Below are positions 57,319-64,000 of a stretch of DNA of 64,000 nt, piece by piece (within the stretch, counting starts at the first letter, position 1; each line of letters opens with the position of its first letter). The notes beneath the pieces were generated by a model that was not told where the DNA came from, did no database searches, and saw nothing but the letters and a program-made list of their open reading frames with translations. The translations under genes were made by a program, and so were the position numbers. This DNA comes from Marivirga arenosa (lineage in GTDB: Bacteria; Bacteroidota; Bacteroidia; Cytophagales; Cyclobacteriaceae): positions 310,001-374,000 of the forward strand of contig NZ_CP129970.2 of NCBI RefSeq assembly GCF_030503895.2, in the 5' to 3' direction.

Positions 57319-58656
57319 CTAGTTTTCTTCTTCAGGAAACTTAGTTTCTTTTAACTGGTCATTAAAATAAACTTCAGTTTTTATTAATTCACCCTCTTTA
57401 TTGAAGTATTTCCAATCTTCTATTTTTTTATTTCCCGCATACTTTCCGCTTAAAGCTACATTTCCATTATCATAATATTTGATGTATTCTCCATGTGCTT
57501 TACCAAATTTATAAATAGTGGTTTCTTTTTGCTCTCCATTTTCAAAATAAGAAATCTCTAAACCTGATTTTTTACCGACTTGATAATTCACCTCATACTT
57601 CAATCCACCATCATCATAATATTCTGCATACGCACCATGTAATCGGCCATTGCTATAATTTTCTACCTTAATTAATTCCCCTTCTTTATTGTAATACTTC
57701 CATTCACCAAAAGGCTCGTCAACCTTAAAATATTTTTCTGACTTTAATTCTCCATTATCCCAAAATTGCTCTACGTACTTTTGCTTTGCCTCATCAGAGT
57801 AAACCGATTTGGTGAGTAAGTTTCCTTCTAAATCATATTCTAAAAATTCACCACTTAAATTCCCGTTTTTATAATTTCTTTTGGCTTTAATTTCTCCACT
57901 AGGATAATAGGAAATATTTTCACCTTCTAATACTCCATTTTTGTATTGGCCTATTAGCAGTAGATTACCTTCTTTATCATAGTTTTTAAATTCACCTGAC
58001 CTCACTCCACCTTTATTCTCAAAAACTGTTTCAAGCTGGCCGTTTGGATAGAAAGTTTTAAACGGTCCACTTAGCTTTCCATTTATATATTCTTCTTGAG
58101 TTTTCTTATTCCCATTAGGATAAAATCTTTCAGTTAAACCATTCGGTTCACCATTACTATATCTTATGCGTTGAGATAATGTACCATCTGGAAAATATTC
58201 TAATACTTCCCCTTCAGGTTTCCCATTTACAAAATCACTTTCACTTTTTAGATTCCCAGTTGCATAATAAATCTTCAATTTACCATTTAGAGTATCTTCT
58301 TCGAATTGTGCTTCCTGTAATACTTTTCCTTCTTCATTATAAACTATGGTTTTTCCATACCTATTCCCCTCCTTAAACTCAGTAGTTCTCATCAACTCGC
58401 CTGTAGGATAGAACATTTTGAAGATACCTTCTTCCTTACCATTATGAAATGAACCCTTTGCTAAAAGCTCACCACTTTCATAATACTTTTTATAATCACC
58501 CTCGATTTGGCTGCTATCATTATTAGCAATGAAATACACCTCCTTAGGCATACTTTCAGCGCTATCATAAAAATTAGTAATCTTCTGCAGTTCCTGAGCG
58601 CTTAGAATCTGTAAACCGATAAATAAGAAAGCAATATTAAGTAGTAATACCCTCAT
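57319..58656 (-). CDS. MORN/YwqK-repeat secreted protein
   Basis: 445 residues with a signal peptide (about 1-20, ending LQILSAQ). The body is about 17 repeats of 23-25 residues built on the pattern YYxxGxLxxxxxYxNGxxxG, for example KKYYESGELLAKGSFHNGK and KTFYPNGQLETVFENKGG. This is the MORN-2/YwqK family, often annotated as antitoxin-like because of B. subtilis YwqK, but that label is not supported here: no toxin gene is adjacent. It is probably a periplasmic or surface scaffold. It has its own transcript; the terminator at 58677-58712 separates it from the thiolase gene. Confidence 0.85.
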   Translation of the reverse strand: MRVLLLNIAFLFIGLQILSAQELQKITNFYDSAESMPKEVYFIANNDSSQIEGDYKKYYESGELLAKGSFHNGKEEGIFKMFYPTGELMRTTEFKEGNRYGKTIVYNEEGKVLQEAQFEEDTLNGKLKIYYATGNLKSESDFVNGKPEGEVLEYFPDGTLSQRIRYSNGEPNGLTERFYPNGNKKTQEEYINGKLSGPFKTFYPNGQLETVFENKGGVRSGEFKNYDKEGNLLLIGQYKNGVLEGENISYYPSGEIKAKRNYKNGNLSGEFLEYDLEGNLLTKSVYSDEAKQKYVEQFWDNGELKSEKYFKVDEPFGEWKYYNKEGELIKVENYSNGRLHGAYAEYYDDGGLKYEVNYQVGKKSGLEISYFENGEQKETTIYKFGKAHGEYIKYYDNGNVALSGKYAGNKKIEDWKYFNKEGELIKTEVYFNDQLKETKFPEEEN

Positions 58657-58676
58657 GAAAATTTCAATGGATTGAA

Positions 58677-58712
58677 TGAAAAACAGCTTGTAAATATAAC
58701 TTACAAGCTGTT
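58677..58712 (-). terminator. Terminator after thiolase gene
   Basis: A 12-bp perfect stem (58682-58693 with 58701-58712) with a 7-base loop is followed on the minus strand by a T tail. It lies 31 bases past the thiolase stop and in front of the MORN gene. Confidence 0.9.
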
Positions 58713-58742
58713 AGATTATTATAAAAGACCGAAGTCTTAATT

Positions 58743-59921
58743 TTACATTTTTTCGATAACGATAGCAGAAGCTCCTCCACCACCATTACAAATACCTGCT
58801 ACACCAATTTTACCGTTTTTCTGGCTCATTACAGAGTGTAAGGTAGTCATGATTCTCGCACCGGAAGCACCTAATGGGTGTCCTAAAGCTACAGCACCAC
58901 CAAATACATTCACTTTTTCAGGATCTAACCCTAATTCCATATTATTAGCGATTGCTACAGCAGAGAAGGCCTCATTGATTTCATAAAAATCAACTTCTTC
59001 TTTCGTAACGCCTGCTCTTTTCATGGCAATTGGAATAGCTAATGATGGAGCAGTAGTAAACCACATTGGATCTTGAGCTGCATCACCAAATCCTCTAATT
59101 TTTGCGATTGGTTTTACTCCTAATTCTTCCGCTTTTTCTTTACTCATTAATACTAATGCAGATGCACCATCATTAATAGTAGAAGCATTAGCTGCAGTTA
59201 CAGTACCATCTTTAGCAAAGACAGGTCTTAAAGAAGGTATTTTCTCAAATTTTACATTTTTGTATTCCTCATCTTCAGTAATAACCAAGGGATCACCTTT
59301 TCTCTGAGGAACTTCTACAGGAACAATCTCTTCTTTGAAGCTTCCATCTTCCGTTGCTTTTGCTACTCTTTTATAAGAGCTGATCGCATAATCATCCTGC
59401 ATTTCACGGCTGATCTTCATTTCTTTAGCTGTGTTATCAGCACAGTTCCCCATAGGGAATTGATTATATACTTCCCAAAGTCCATCCTTCAATAAACCAT
59501 CAACTAACTCGCCATTACCATATTTATAGCCATAACGAGCTTTAGGAATATAATATGGGATATTAGACATGCTTTCCATACCGCCTGCAACAATCGTGTC
59601 TGCATGACCTAACATGATGCTTTGCGCACCAAACATTACGGCCTTCATTCCTGAAGAGCAAACTTTATTTACAGTAGTACATGGAACATTATGACCAATA
59701 CCTGCACCGATAGCAGCTTGTCTTGCCGGAGCCTGACCTAAATTAGCCGACACTACATTACCCATGAATACTTCATTCACTTCTTTAGCATCAACCTTTG
59801 CTTTTGATAAAGCTCCTTTAATAGCCGCAGAACCTAATTGTACAGCGGTTAGGCTAGATAAACTTCCTCCAAAACTTCCGATTGGTGTCCTAACAGCAGA
59901 CACAATATATACTTCTTGCAT
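58743..59921 (-). CDS. Acetyl-CoA C-acetyltransferase (thiolase)
   Basis: 392 residues. Catalytic residues are visible: C88 in NKVCSSGMKAV, the NEAFSAVA loop, His in GHPLGASGARIM and Cys in GICNGGGGASA. This is the length and motif set of biosynthetic/degradative thiolase II (acetyl-CoA + acetyl-CoA to acetoacetyl-CoA, reversible). It could also serve in fatty-acid beta-oxidation. It is monocistronic, and it is not next to other beta-oxidation genes although an enoyl-CoA hydratase lies 6 kb away. Start and length fit the family without adjustment. Confidence 0.96.
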   Translation of the reverse strand: MQEVYIVSAVRTPIGSFGGSLSSLTAVQLGSAAIKGALSKAKVDAKEVNEVFMGNVVSANLGQAPARQAAIGAGIGHNVPCTTVNKVCSSGMKAVMFGAQSIMLGHADTIVAGGMESMSNIPYYIPKARYGYKYGNGELVDGLLKDGLWEVYNQFPMGNCADNTAKEMKISREMQDDYAISSYKRVAKATEDGSFKEEIVPVEVPQRKGDPLVITEDEEYKNVKFEKIPSLRPVFAKDGTVTAANASTINDGASALVLMSKEKAEELGVKPIAKIRGFGDAAQDPMWFTTAPSLAIPIAMKRAGVTKEEVDFYEINEAFSAVAIANNMELGLDPEKVNVFGGAVALGHPLGASGARIMTTLHSVMSQKNGKIGVAGICNGGGGASAIVIEKM

Positions 59922-59991
59922 TATTATTTTATTTTAGTCGTTCGAATGTAAAATTAATTAAAATATGCTTGTGATAAAACCGAATTGCCCA

Positions 59992-60918
59992 TTACCAATC
60001 CGGCTTTCCGGAATCTTGTTTTTTTGTTGCTTTTTTTCTCAACTGCTGAAAATATTGAGATTCTTTATTTCTTAAAGCCTCCAAAATCATTTGCGCTTTT
60101 TCTTCTGAAATATTCATCTCTTTTAGCTTCTGTTTAGTAGCTGGATCCATCTTCTGATCGTCAGCATTTTCTTTCTGTTCTCCTTCTTTTTGTTGCTCTT
60201 GCTGCTGTTGCTGCTCTTTTTCCTGTTCTGATTTTTCATCTTCACTTTGCTCACCCTCTTGCTGCTGTTCAGCATTCTCTTTTTGCTGTTCTTCTTCGCT
60301 ATTCTGATCTTCAGATTTATTCTCTTGATTCTCTTCGTTTTTCTGATTCTCCGAATTTTGATCTTCCTTGCTTTGCTGATCTTTGTTTTGTTGATCCTTA
60401 TTTTCTTGATCTTGCTGCTGATCGTTTTGATCCTTATTTTGATCTTGCTGATCCTGATTTTGTTGTTCTTGTTGCTGCATTTTCTTTTTTAGCAACTCAT
60501 AATTATATCTCGCTTTTTGATTGCCAGGATCAGCACGTAGCGCCTCCTTATAAAAAGAAAGCGCATTTTCATATTCCTTTTGCATTTCAGAAAGATTCCC
60601 CAATTGCAATAAAGCCTTCGACTTCAGTTCTTTATTATCAGAATCAGCTACTCTTCTATAAGCATCATATGAATTTACAGTATCCTTTAATTGAAAATAA
60701 GCGTGGGCTCTATTCAATTCCGCTTGAGGACTTTCATAATTCAATGAATCCAATAAATAAGTATAATGTTCAATTACCTTTTCGTAATCACCGTTTTTTA
60801 AAGCTTCGGCAGCCCTCTCTTTCGCTGCATTTGCCTTTGCTATTTTCCCTACAGGATCAATAGCTAAAACACTTATGGAAAGCAATAAAAATGATATTAC
60901 AAAGAATACACTTTTCAT
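59992..60918 (-). CDS. TPR protein with Gln/Glu/Asn-rich tail (BatC-like)
   Basis: 308 residues. Signal peptide about 1-19 (ending SISVLA). Three TPR repeats span about 35-160 (AAEALKNGDYEKVIEHYTYL, LGNLSEMQKEYENALSFYKE). A ~110-residue low-complexity region of Gln, Glu, Lys, Asn and Asp runs from about 165 to 260. A short conserved end (KQKLKEMNISEEKAQMILEA) closes the protein. The ATG overlaps the VWA gene stop by 4 nt. Pairing with a VWA membrane protein matches BatB-BatC of the Bat (Bacteroides aerotolerance) operon. The tail shows strong codon-level redundancy, so alignment there should be treated with care. Confidence 0.85.
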   Translation of the reverse strand: MKSVFFVISFLLLSISVLAIDPVGKIAKANAAKERAAEALKNGDYEKVIEHYTYLLDSLNYESPQAELNRAHAYFQLKDTVNSYDAYRRVADSDNKELKSKALLQLGNLSEMQKEYENALSFYKEALRADPGNQKARYNYELLKKKMQQQEQQNQDQQDQNKDQNDQQQDQENKDQQNKDQQSKEDQNSENQKNEENQENKSEDQNSEEEQQKENAEQQQEGEQSEDEKSEQEKEQQQQQEQQKEGEQKENADDQKMDPATKQKLKEMNISEEKAQMILEALRNKESQYFQQLRKKATKKQDSGKPDW

Positions 60919-61883
60919 ATTTTTATGATTTTAAGTGTGGTTACTAAATCTATCATTAACAAAATAATAGCAGCCAATAAGAAGTAGAAGTACTTATTAG
61001 CCGATACATCTACCGTTTTGGCATCTTTCAGTTCCCCTTCAATATTGTTGATGGTAGCAATCAATCTCCCCACATCATTATCTTCCTGATTAATTTCAAA
61101 ATACTCACCATCAGTTTCATCAGCAAGATTTCTCATGGAACGTGAATCTAATTTAGTGATGATATCTTTTCCGTTTTTATCCTTTCTGAATCCTCTAGAA
61201 GTTCTAATTTTACTCCCCTCTTCTGTTCCAACGCCTAAAGTAAACAAACGGATTCCAGATTCATTGATTTTATTTACTTCACTTTCGGTATCGTCTCCAA
61301 AATCTTCCCCATCACTAATAAGAATGATAATCTTTGATTTTTGTTTACTGGAGGGCGCATCTTCTGAAGTTAATTTATCATGCGCCATATTTAATGCACC
61401 CCCAAAGTCTGTACTGCTCCCTGGTACTAGGCGAGTATTTAAGGTTTCGATAAATAGGTTCAATGCATTTTGATCATAAGTTAAAGGACATTGAACAAAT
61501 GATTCAGAAGAAAAGATTAACAAGCCTATTCTGTCTGAACTAAAAGCATCTACAATATTTTTTAGCTCATATTTAATTTTCTCAAGTCTGGTAGGTGCCA
61601 CATCATAGGCATCCATAGAAGCAGAAAGGTCAACAGCAATCATAATATCCTTCCCCACTGCTTTGATTTCTTTTTTATCATCGCCAAATGAAGGACCTAA
61701 TAAAGAGATGATTAATAGGGCAAACATTAACGACCTCAATAAAAACTTTGGTAGGATGTTAGAATAAGCCTGTCCTACCCTTTTAGCAACCGTAAATACT
61801 CTAAAGGTATAGGCAAAATATAGAATCAGAAAAATGATGATAAAAATAATCTCCTCAAATCCGAGGGACGAAATCCAAGTCAT
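60915..61883 (-). CDS. VWA-domain membrane protein (BatA/BatB-like)
   Basis: 322 residues from the chosen ATG at 61881-61883 (MTWISSLGFEEIIFIIIF). An in-frame ATG 60 bases upstream (61943) would add 20 residues not expected in the family. Two N-terminal spans (about 11-27 and 48-64), then the VWA domain (about 78-270) with MIDAS D85, S87 and S89 in VDLSASMDAYDVAP, and ISDGEDFGDDTESE. A final span (about 300-320) anchors the C-terminus. Bat operons usually also hold moxR, DUF58, BatA and BatD/E genes; none are next to this pair, so the operon is incomplete or split. It overlaps the BatC-like gene by 4 nt. Confidence 0.88.
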   Translation of the reverse strand: MTWISSLGFEEIIFIIIFLILYFAYTFRVFTVAKRVGQAYSNILPKFLLRSLMFALLIISLLGPSFGDDKKEIKAVGKDIMIAVDLSASMDAYDVAPTRLEKIKYELKNIVDAFSSDRIGLLIFSSESFVQCPLTYDQNALNLFIETLNTRLVPGSSTDFGGALNMAHDKLTSEDAPSSKQKSKIIILISDGEDFGDDTESEVNKINESGIRLFTLGVGTEEGSKIRTSRGFRKDKNGKDIITKLDSRSMRNLADETDGEYFEINQEDNDVGRLIATINNIEGELKDAKTVDVSANKYFYFLLAAIILLMIDLVTTLKIIKI

Positions 61884-62103
61884 AGATTTTTTAATTTTTA
61901 CAAAAATATAAAAGCTAACTAAAAGGGCAACGTTGATTAGCAACTAAGAATTGAAAAACGAAATAAATTTAAGCATGTTATACAATTTTAAATAAAGAAA
62001 GAGAGCAATATAAAATGCTTTAAAAATTCATGTAATTTAAATTACTGGCAGCCAGCAAGATGAAAAACAGATTAAAAAAAAGTGAGATTTATTTTGATTC
62101 AGA

Positions 62104-62136
62104 TTTGGAAGGGACGGAAAACTTCTTTTATATTTG
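62104..62136 (+). promoter_or_regulatory. Promoter of tRNA-Ser/tRNA-Pro transcript
   Basis: TTTG at 62104-62107 (-33) and TATATTTG at 62129-62136 (full TAnnTTTG -7 match), with 21 bases between. It ends 46 bases before the tRNA-Ser gene. This is the best Bacteroidota promoter in the window. Confidence 0.65.
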
Positions 62137-62182
62137 CATCACTTTTCGGAAACGAGGAGGGGATTTGAGGTAACAATAACCC

Positions 62183-62283
<101 letters not shown>

Positions 62284-62403
62284 TAAAGATTGTAGTGAGA
62301 AAGCTGAAATTACTTCTCTATTTTGATAAGTAGGGATGAGAACCCAAAGGGTTCGAAAGCGAAGCTTCACGAGGGAATGTTCGGCATGCCAGTGTGTATG
62401 AGT

Positions 62404-62431
62404 AATCCCCCTCTCTCCGCAGAAGTTCTTT
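62404..62431 (+). repeat. Direct repeat copy 2: duplicated tRNA-Ser 3' tail
   Basis: Exact 28-base copy of 62256-62283. The 120 bases between contain several short palindromes (GAACCC/GGGTTC at 62340-62354, GAAGCTTC, GCATGC). A partial tRNA end downstream of its intact gene is what remains after site-specific insertion/excision at a tRNA 3' end, or after local duplication. Origin not established. Confidence 0.85.
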
Positions 62432-62459
62432 AAATAGAATAAGAGAATAATGATAATCT

Positions 62460-62533
62460 CGGGGTGTAGCGTAGCCCGGTATCGCGCCTCGTTTGGGACG
62501 AGGAGGTCGTAGGTTCGAATCCTGCCACCCCGA
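62460..62533 (+). tRNA. tRNA-Pro(UGG)
   Basis: 74 bases. The acceptor stem CGGGGTG (62460-62466) pairs with CACCCCG (62526-62532), with discriminator A at 62533. The anticodon TGG is at 62494-62496 in the loop between CCTCG and CGAGG. The T arm has GTAGGTTCGAATCCTGC. It follows tRNA-Ser in the same transcript. Confidence 0.95.
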
Positions 62534-62534
62534 C

Positions 62535-62565
62535 AAGCCAGTAGAAATTTCTACTGGCTTTTTTT
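62535..62565 (+). terminator. Terminator after tRNA-Pro
   Basis: A perfect 10-bp stem (62535-62544 with 62551-62560) with a 6-base loop is followed by T residues to 62565. It starts one base after the tRNA-Pro discriminator. Confidence 0.92.
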
Positions 62566-63001
62566 ATGCCTTGAATTTAATTTTTTCAAGCCTGAATTAG
62601 GTCAGTTTTATTCACCACCATCGTATAAACCTATTGAATACACCACTATTATCCATATAACTATAAAACAAGCACCTTATTTCCCACACATCAGCCTTTC
62701 ATCAAAAAATGATTGGCTGTGAAGCGCTATTAGTTGATATTTGTAATTCCTACACAAGTCAATGACTTTGTAAGGTTTTGGTTGAAATATAAGCGCTGGG
62801 TGGGGATCCAGCGCTTTTTTTAATTTTTACTCCTTATTGGATAAATCTGCATTTTAACTACCCTTTCTCTTAATAAACTTTTATATTCAAATCCGCATTA
62901 GCCAAAACCTAACTCAATTAATAAATGTCGGTTTTTCTGTATTGCGGATAAAGTAATAGTACTTACTTTATACAATTGTTAGTGATCATAATTCATGCAT
63001 A
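62566..63001. other. 436-base gene-poor region after tRNA operon
   Basis: No protein-coding frame is credible here. It holds the promoter-like and terminator-like elements of a possible small RNA (62713-62821). An AT-rich stretch with TTGTTAGTG at 62977-62985, before the TTG-start lipoprotein, is weakly reminiscent of the right end of integron attC sites. Confidence 0.4.
62750..62821 (+). ncRNA. Candidate small RNA (about 72 nt)
   Basis: A TTG (62713-62715) and GATATTTG (62736-62743), with 20 bases between, resemble a -33/-7 promoter. The predicted start is near 62750. A perfect 9-bp terminator stem (62791-62799 with 62808-62816), with T residues to 62821, ends the unit. There is a second small hairpin (AAGTC/GACTT around 62756-62775). 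No coding frame fits. The evidence is purely structural. Confidence 0.35.
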
Positions 63002-63781
63002 TTGAAAAAAATATCAAGTTATCTTTTAATCGCTCTTCTGGCAATCTCATGCAATGAGAAAAATGTTACGCAAAAAGAATGGTTTCTTTCTTATGAAGAT
63101 GAGGGATTTAATATTTCAAAATTTTCAAAATTAGAAATTTTTGATGAGTCAGGTGACTTGAGTTACGATAGTACAATATATCCAAATGATTATGGGTTTG
63201 GCGTTAATCATTACCAAAACAACAAACTCACCTATGAATACTCAGAGATAGAACCTAAAATTATTATAGAGAAATCTTATGAATACTCCGGAGATGAATT
63301 AATGAAAGCTATAACTTATACAAATGGCGATACAATAATATCACATTATGTAATTGACAAAAAAGATGAGTTGGGAAACCCTATAAAAATCTCAACATTC
63401 AACTCAGTAGGAGAATTCTTGGGCTATGAACAAAGAATCTATCAAGAAAAGATGTTGCAATCGATTATGATTTTCTTAAAAGAAGACACCACCGAAGAGT
63501 TGATAAGTGAAAGGAAAGTTTTCTATAATGAATCCCAATTAATAGAATATGAAGTAATTTTAGATAAAATTAATTCAGTTAAGGATAGTTTAGCTCATGA
63601 TTATGAGAATAACAAAAAAATAAGGACTGTTTTATTTACTAAACAAATTGATATGCCTGATTATTTACTTATAGAAGAAAAACACTTCTACTGGTCAGAT
63701 AACACGATCGATAAAATCACCTCGTATGATTATCTTAATAATTTAGAATACATCTATAATGCTGAAATTAAGTGGCAATAA
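63002..63781 (+). CDS. Hypothetical lipoprotein
   Basis: 259 residues from a TTG start at 63002 (first residue M if initiated). The lipobox is LLIALLAISC (Cys near 17). The rest is acidic and beta-rich, with Tyr-rich repeats such as EKSYEYSGDELMKAITYTN and LGYEQRIYQEKMLQSIMIFL that resemble the RHS/YD-like or DUF4595-type strand repeats. I do not recognise a specific family. An ATG at 62995 is in another frame. The stop at 63779-63781 overlaps the start of a truncated HNH remnant in another frame, so the 3' side of this gene marks a recombination junction. The base composition does not differ visibly from neighbours. Confidence 0.6.
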   Translation: MKKISSYLLIALLAISCNEKNVTQKEWFLSYEDEGFNISKFSKLEIFDESGDLSYDSTIYPNDYGFGVNHYQNNKLTYEYSEIEPKIIIEKSYEYSGDELMKAITYTNGDTIISHYVIDKKDELGNPIKISTFNSVGEFLGYEQRIYQEKMLQSIMIFLKEDTTEELISERKVFYNESQLIEYEVILDKINSVKDSLAHDYENNKKIRTVLFTKQIDMPDYLLIEEKHFYWSDNTIDKITSYDYLNNLEYIYNAEIKWQ

Positions 63782-63951
63782 ACGATATAAATAATATTGC
63801 GCTTTGCTGTATATCATGTAATGCAAGTAAAGGAGCTAAACTCCTAGAAGATTGGCTCAAAAGTGATTATTGTAAAAGAAATGAAATAACTGAAGATTCG
63901 GTAGCGCAAGTGGTGAAAAATGCTTTAAAGAATCCTCCAAAACGCAAATAA
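63772..63951 (+). pseudogene. HNH-endonuclease C-terminal remnant
   Basis: Open from 63772 (a TAA lies at 63769-63771 in this frame) to TAA 63949-63951, in a different frame from the lipoprotein gene, with no usable start. Translation gives NDINNIALCCISCNASKGAK followed by LLEDWLKSDYC, KRNEITEDSVAQVV and a basic end. This is the last half of an HNH nuclease: the zinc Cys pair and the Asn/His region after the missing DHI(V)PLS part. The DNA-cutting His of the first motif is absent, so it cannot be active. The break is at the lipoprotein stop. Confidence 0.75.
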
Positions 63952-63980
63952 CTATGCACAACAAAACTTATAGTGCATAG
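63952..63980. repeat. Terminal dyad (8-bp stem) next to HNH remnant
   Basis: CTATGCAC (63952-63959) pairs with GTGCATAG (63973-63980), with a 13-base loop containing AACAAAACTTATA. It could be a terminator without a T tail, or the left part of an attC-type recombination site; the window ends 20 bases later, so this is undecided. Confidence 0.4.
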
Positions 63981-64000
63981 CACCCTTTCGGATGCTACGT

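Noticed and set aside
57319-58656. Calling the MORN-repeat protein an antitoxin
   Set aside because: The YwqK antitoxin label comes from family naming only; no toxin gene is adjacent and the protein is secreted.
52273-59921. A beta-oxidation cluster (enoyl-CoA hydratase and thiolase)
   Set aside because: The two genes are 6 kb apart in separate transcripts, with unrelated genes between.
60247-60492. 81-codon Leu/Ile-rich plus-strand frame
   Set aside because: Complement of the Gln/Glu-rich repeat of the TPR gene; the hydrophobic run is a reading-frame artefact, not a membrane protein.
62318-62536. 72-codon minus-strand frame beginning MSGWQDSNLRPPRPKRGAIP
   Set aside because: It is antisense to tRNA-Pro and the tRNA tail repeat. 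This is a well-known spurious translation of tRNA regions.

Overview
The window is AT-rich DNA from a member of the phylum Bacteroidota, most likely a marine gliding Cytophagales of the Marivirga/Fulvivirga type. This rests on a type IX secretion (T9SS) protein pair, a giant T9SS substrate with a C-terminal sorting domain, a TonB receptor with a carboxypeptidase-like N-terminal domain, LytS/LytTR regulation, a sensor kinase with N-terminal TPRs, Bacteroidota-type TAnnTTTG promoter elements and few Shine-Dalgarno sites. The genus is inferred. Almost all of the window looks like ordinary chromosome. Only the last ~1.8 kb, after two tRNA genes, has accessory character.

Layout. 1-3973 (minus): a PorV-like outer-membrane protein followed by a C25-peptidase PorU-like protein that runs off the left edge. 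4333-10358 (plus): a PadR repressor with a two-PspC/adhesin-fold membrane protein, a beta-CASP metallo-hydrolase and a persulfide dioxygenase-rhodanese fusion. 10409-12922 (minus): a LiaF-like protein, LytS-type kinase and LytTR regulator in one operon. 13098-16334 (minus): a tricorn-like S41 protease. 16645-19039 (plus): ECF sigma factor, putative anti-sigma protein and a beta-barrel protein. 19263-21548 (plus): a 120-residue protein of unknown function coupled to a TPR histidine kinase whose 5' end appears frameshifted in a T8 run. 21564-23471 (minus): an ABC-F ATPase. 23611-32865 (minus): a 3084-residue secreted protein. 33098-35353 (minus): a TonB-dependent receptor with a CGVC plug motif.

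35497-38807 (plus) holds a beta-barrel protein, RNase HII, a nitrilase and a DMT transporter. 38838-46407 (minus) holds pyrE, a TlpA-like lipoprotein, RecQ, leuS and two small proteins, one of them a 59-residue membrane protein. 46529-61883 is a mix of housekeeping and hypothetical genes: DUF4920 lipoprotein, penicillin acylase, ComEC, enoyl-CoA hydratase, a GH3/LysE operon, YggS, DUF423, a MORN-repeat protein, thiolase and a BatB/BatC-like pair.

62100-64000: a tRNA-Ser(GCU)/tRNA-Pro(UGG) pair with a good promoter, a duplicated tRNA-Ser 3' tail, a terminator, a possible ~72-nt small RNA, a TTG-start lipoprotein, a decapitated HNH-nuclease remnant and a terminal dyad. This right edge looks like a recombination site.

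Functional links: the PorU/PorV-like pair would process or anchor T9SS cargo such as the giant protein, though the two loci are 20 kb apart. The regulatory genes (LiaF/LytS/LytTR, the sigma/anti-sigma operon, PadR/PspC) suggest cell-envelope stress sensing. I found no CRISPR array, complete insertion sequence, prophage or replication origin.
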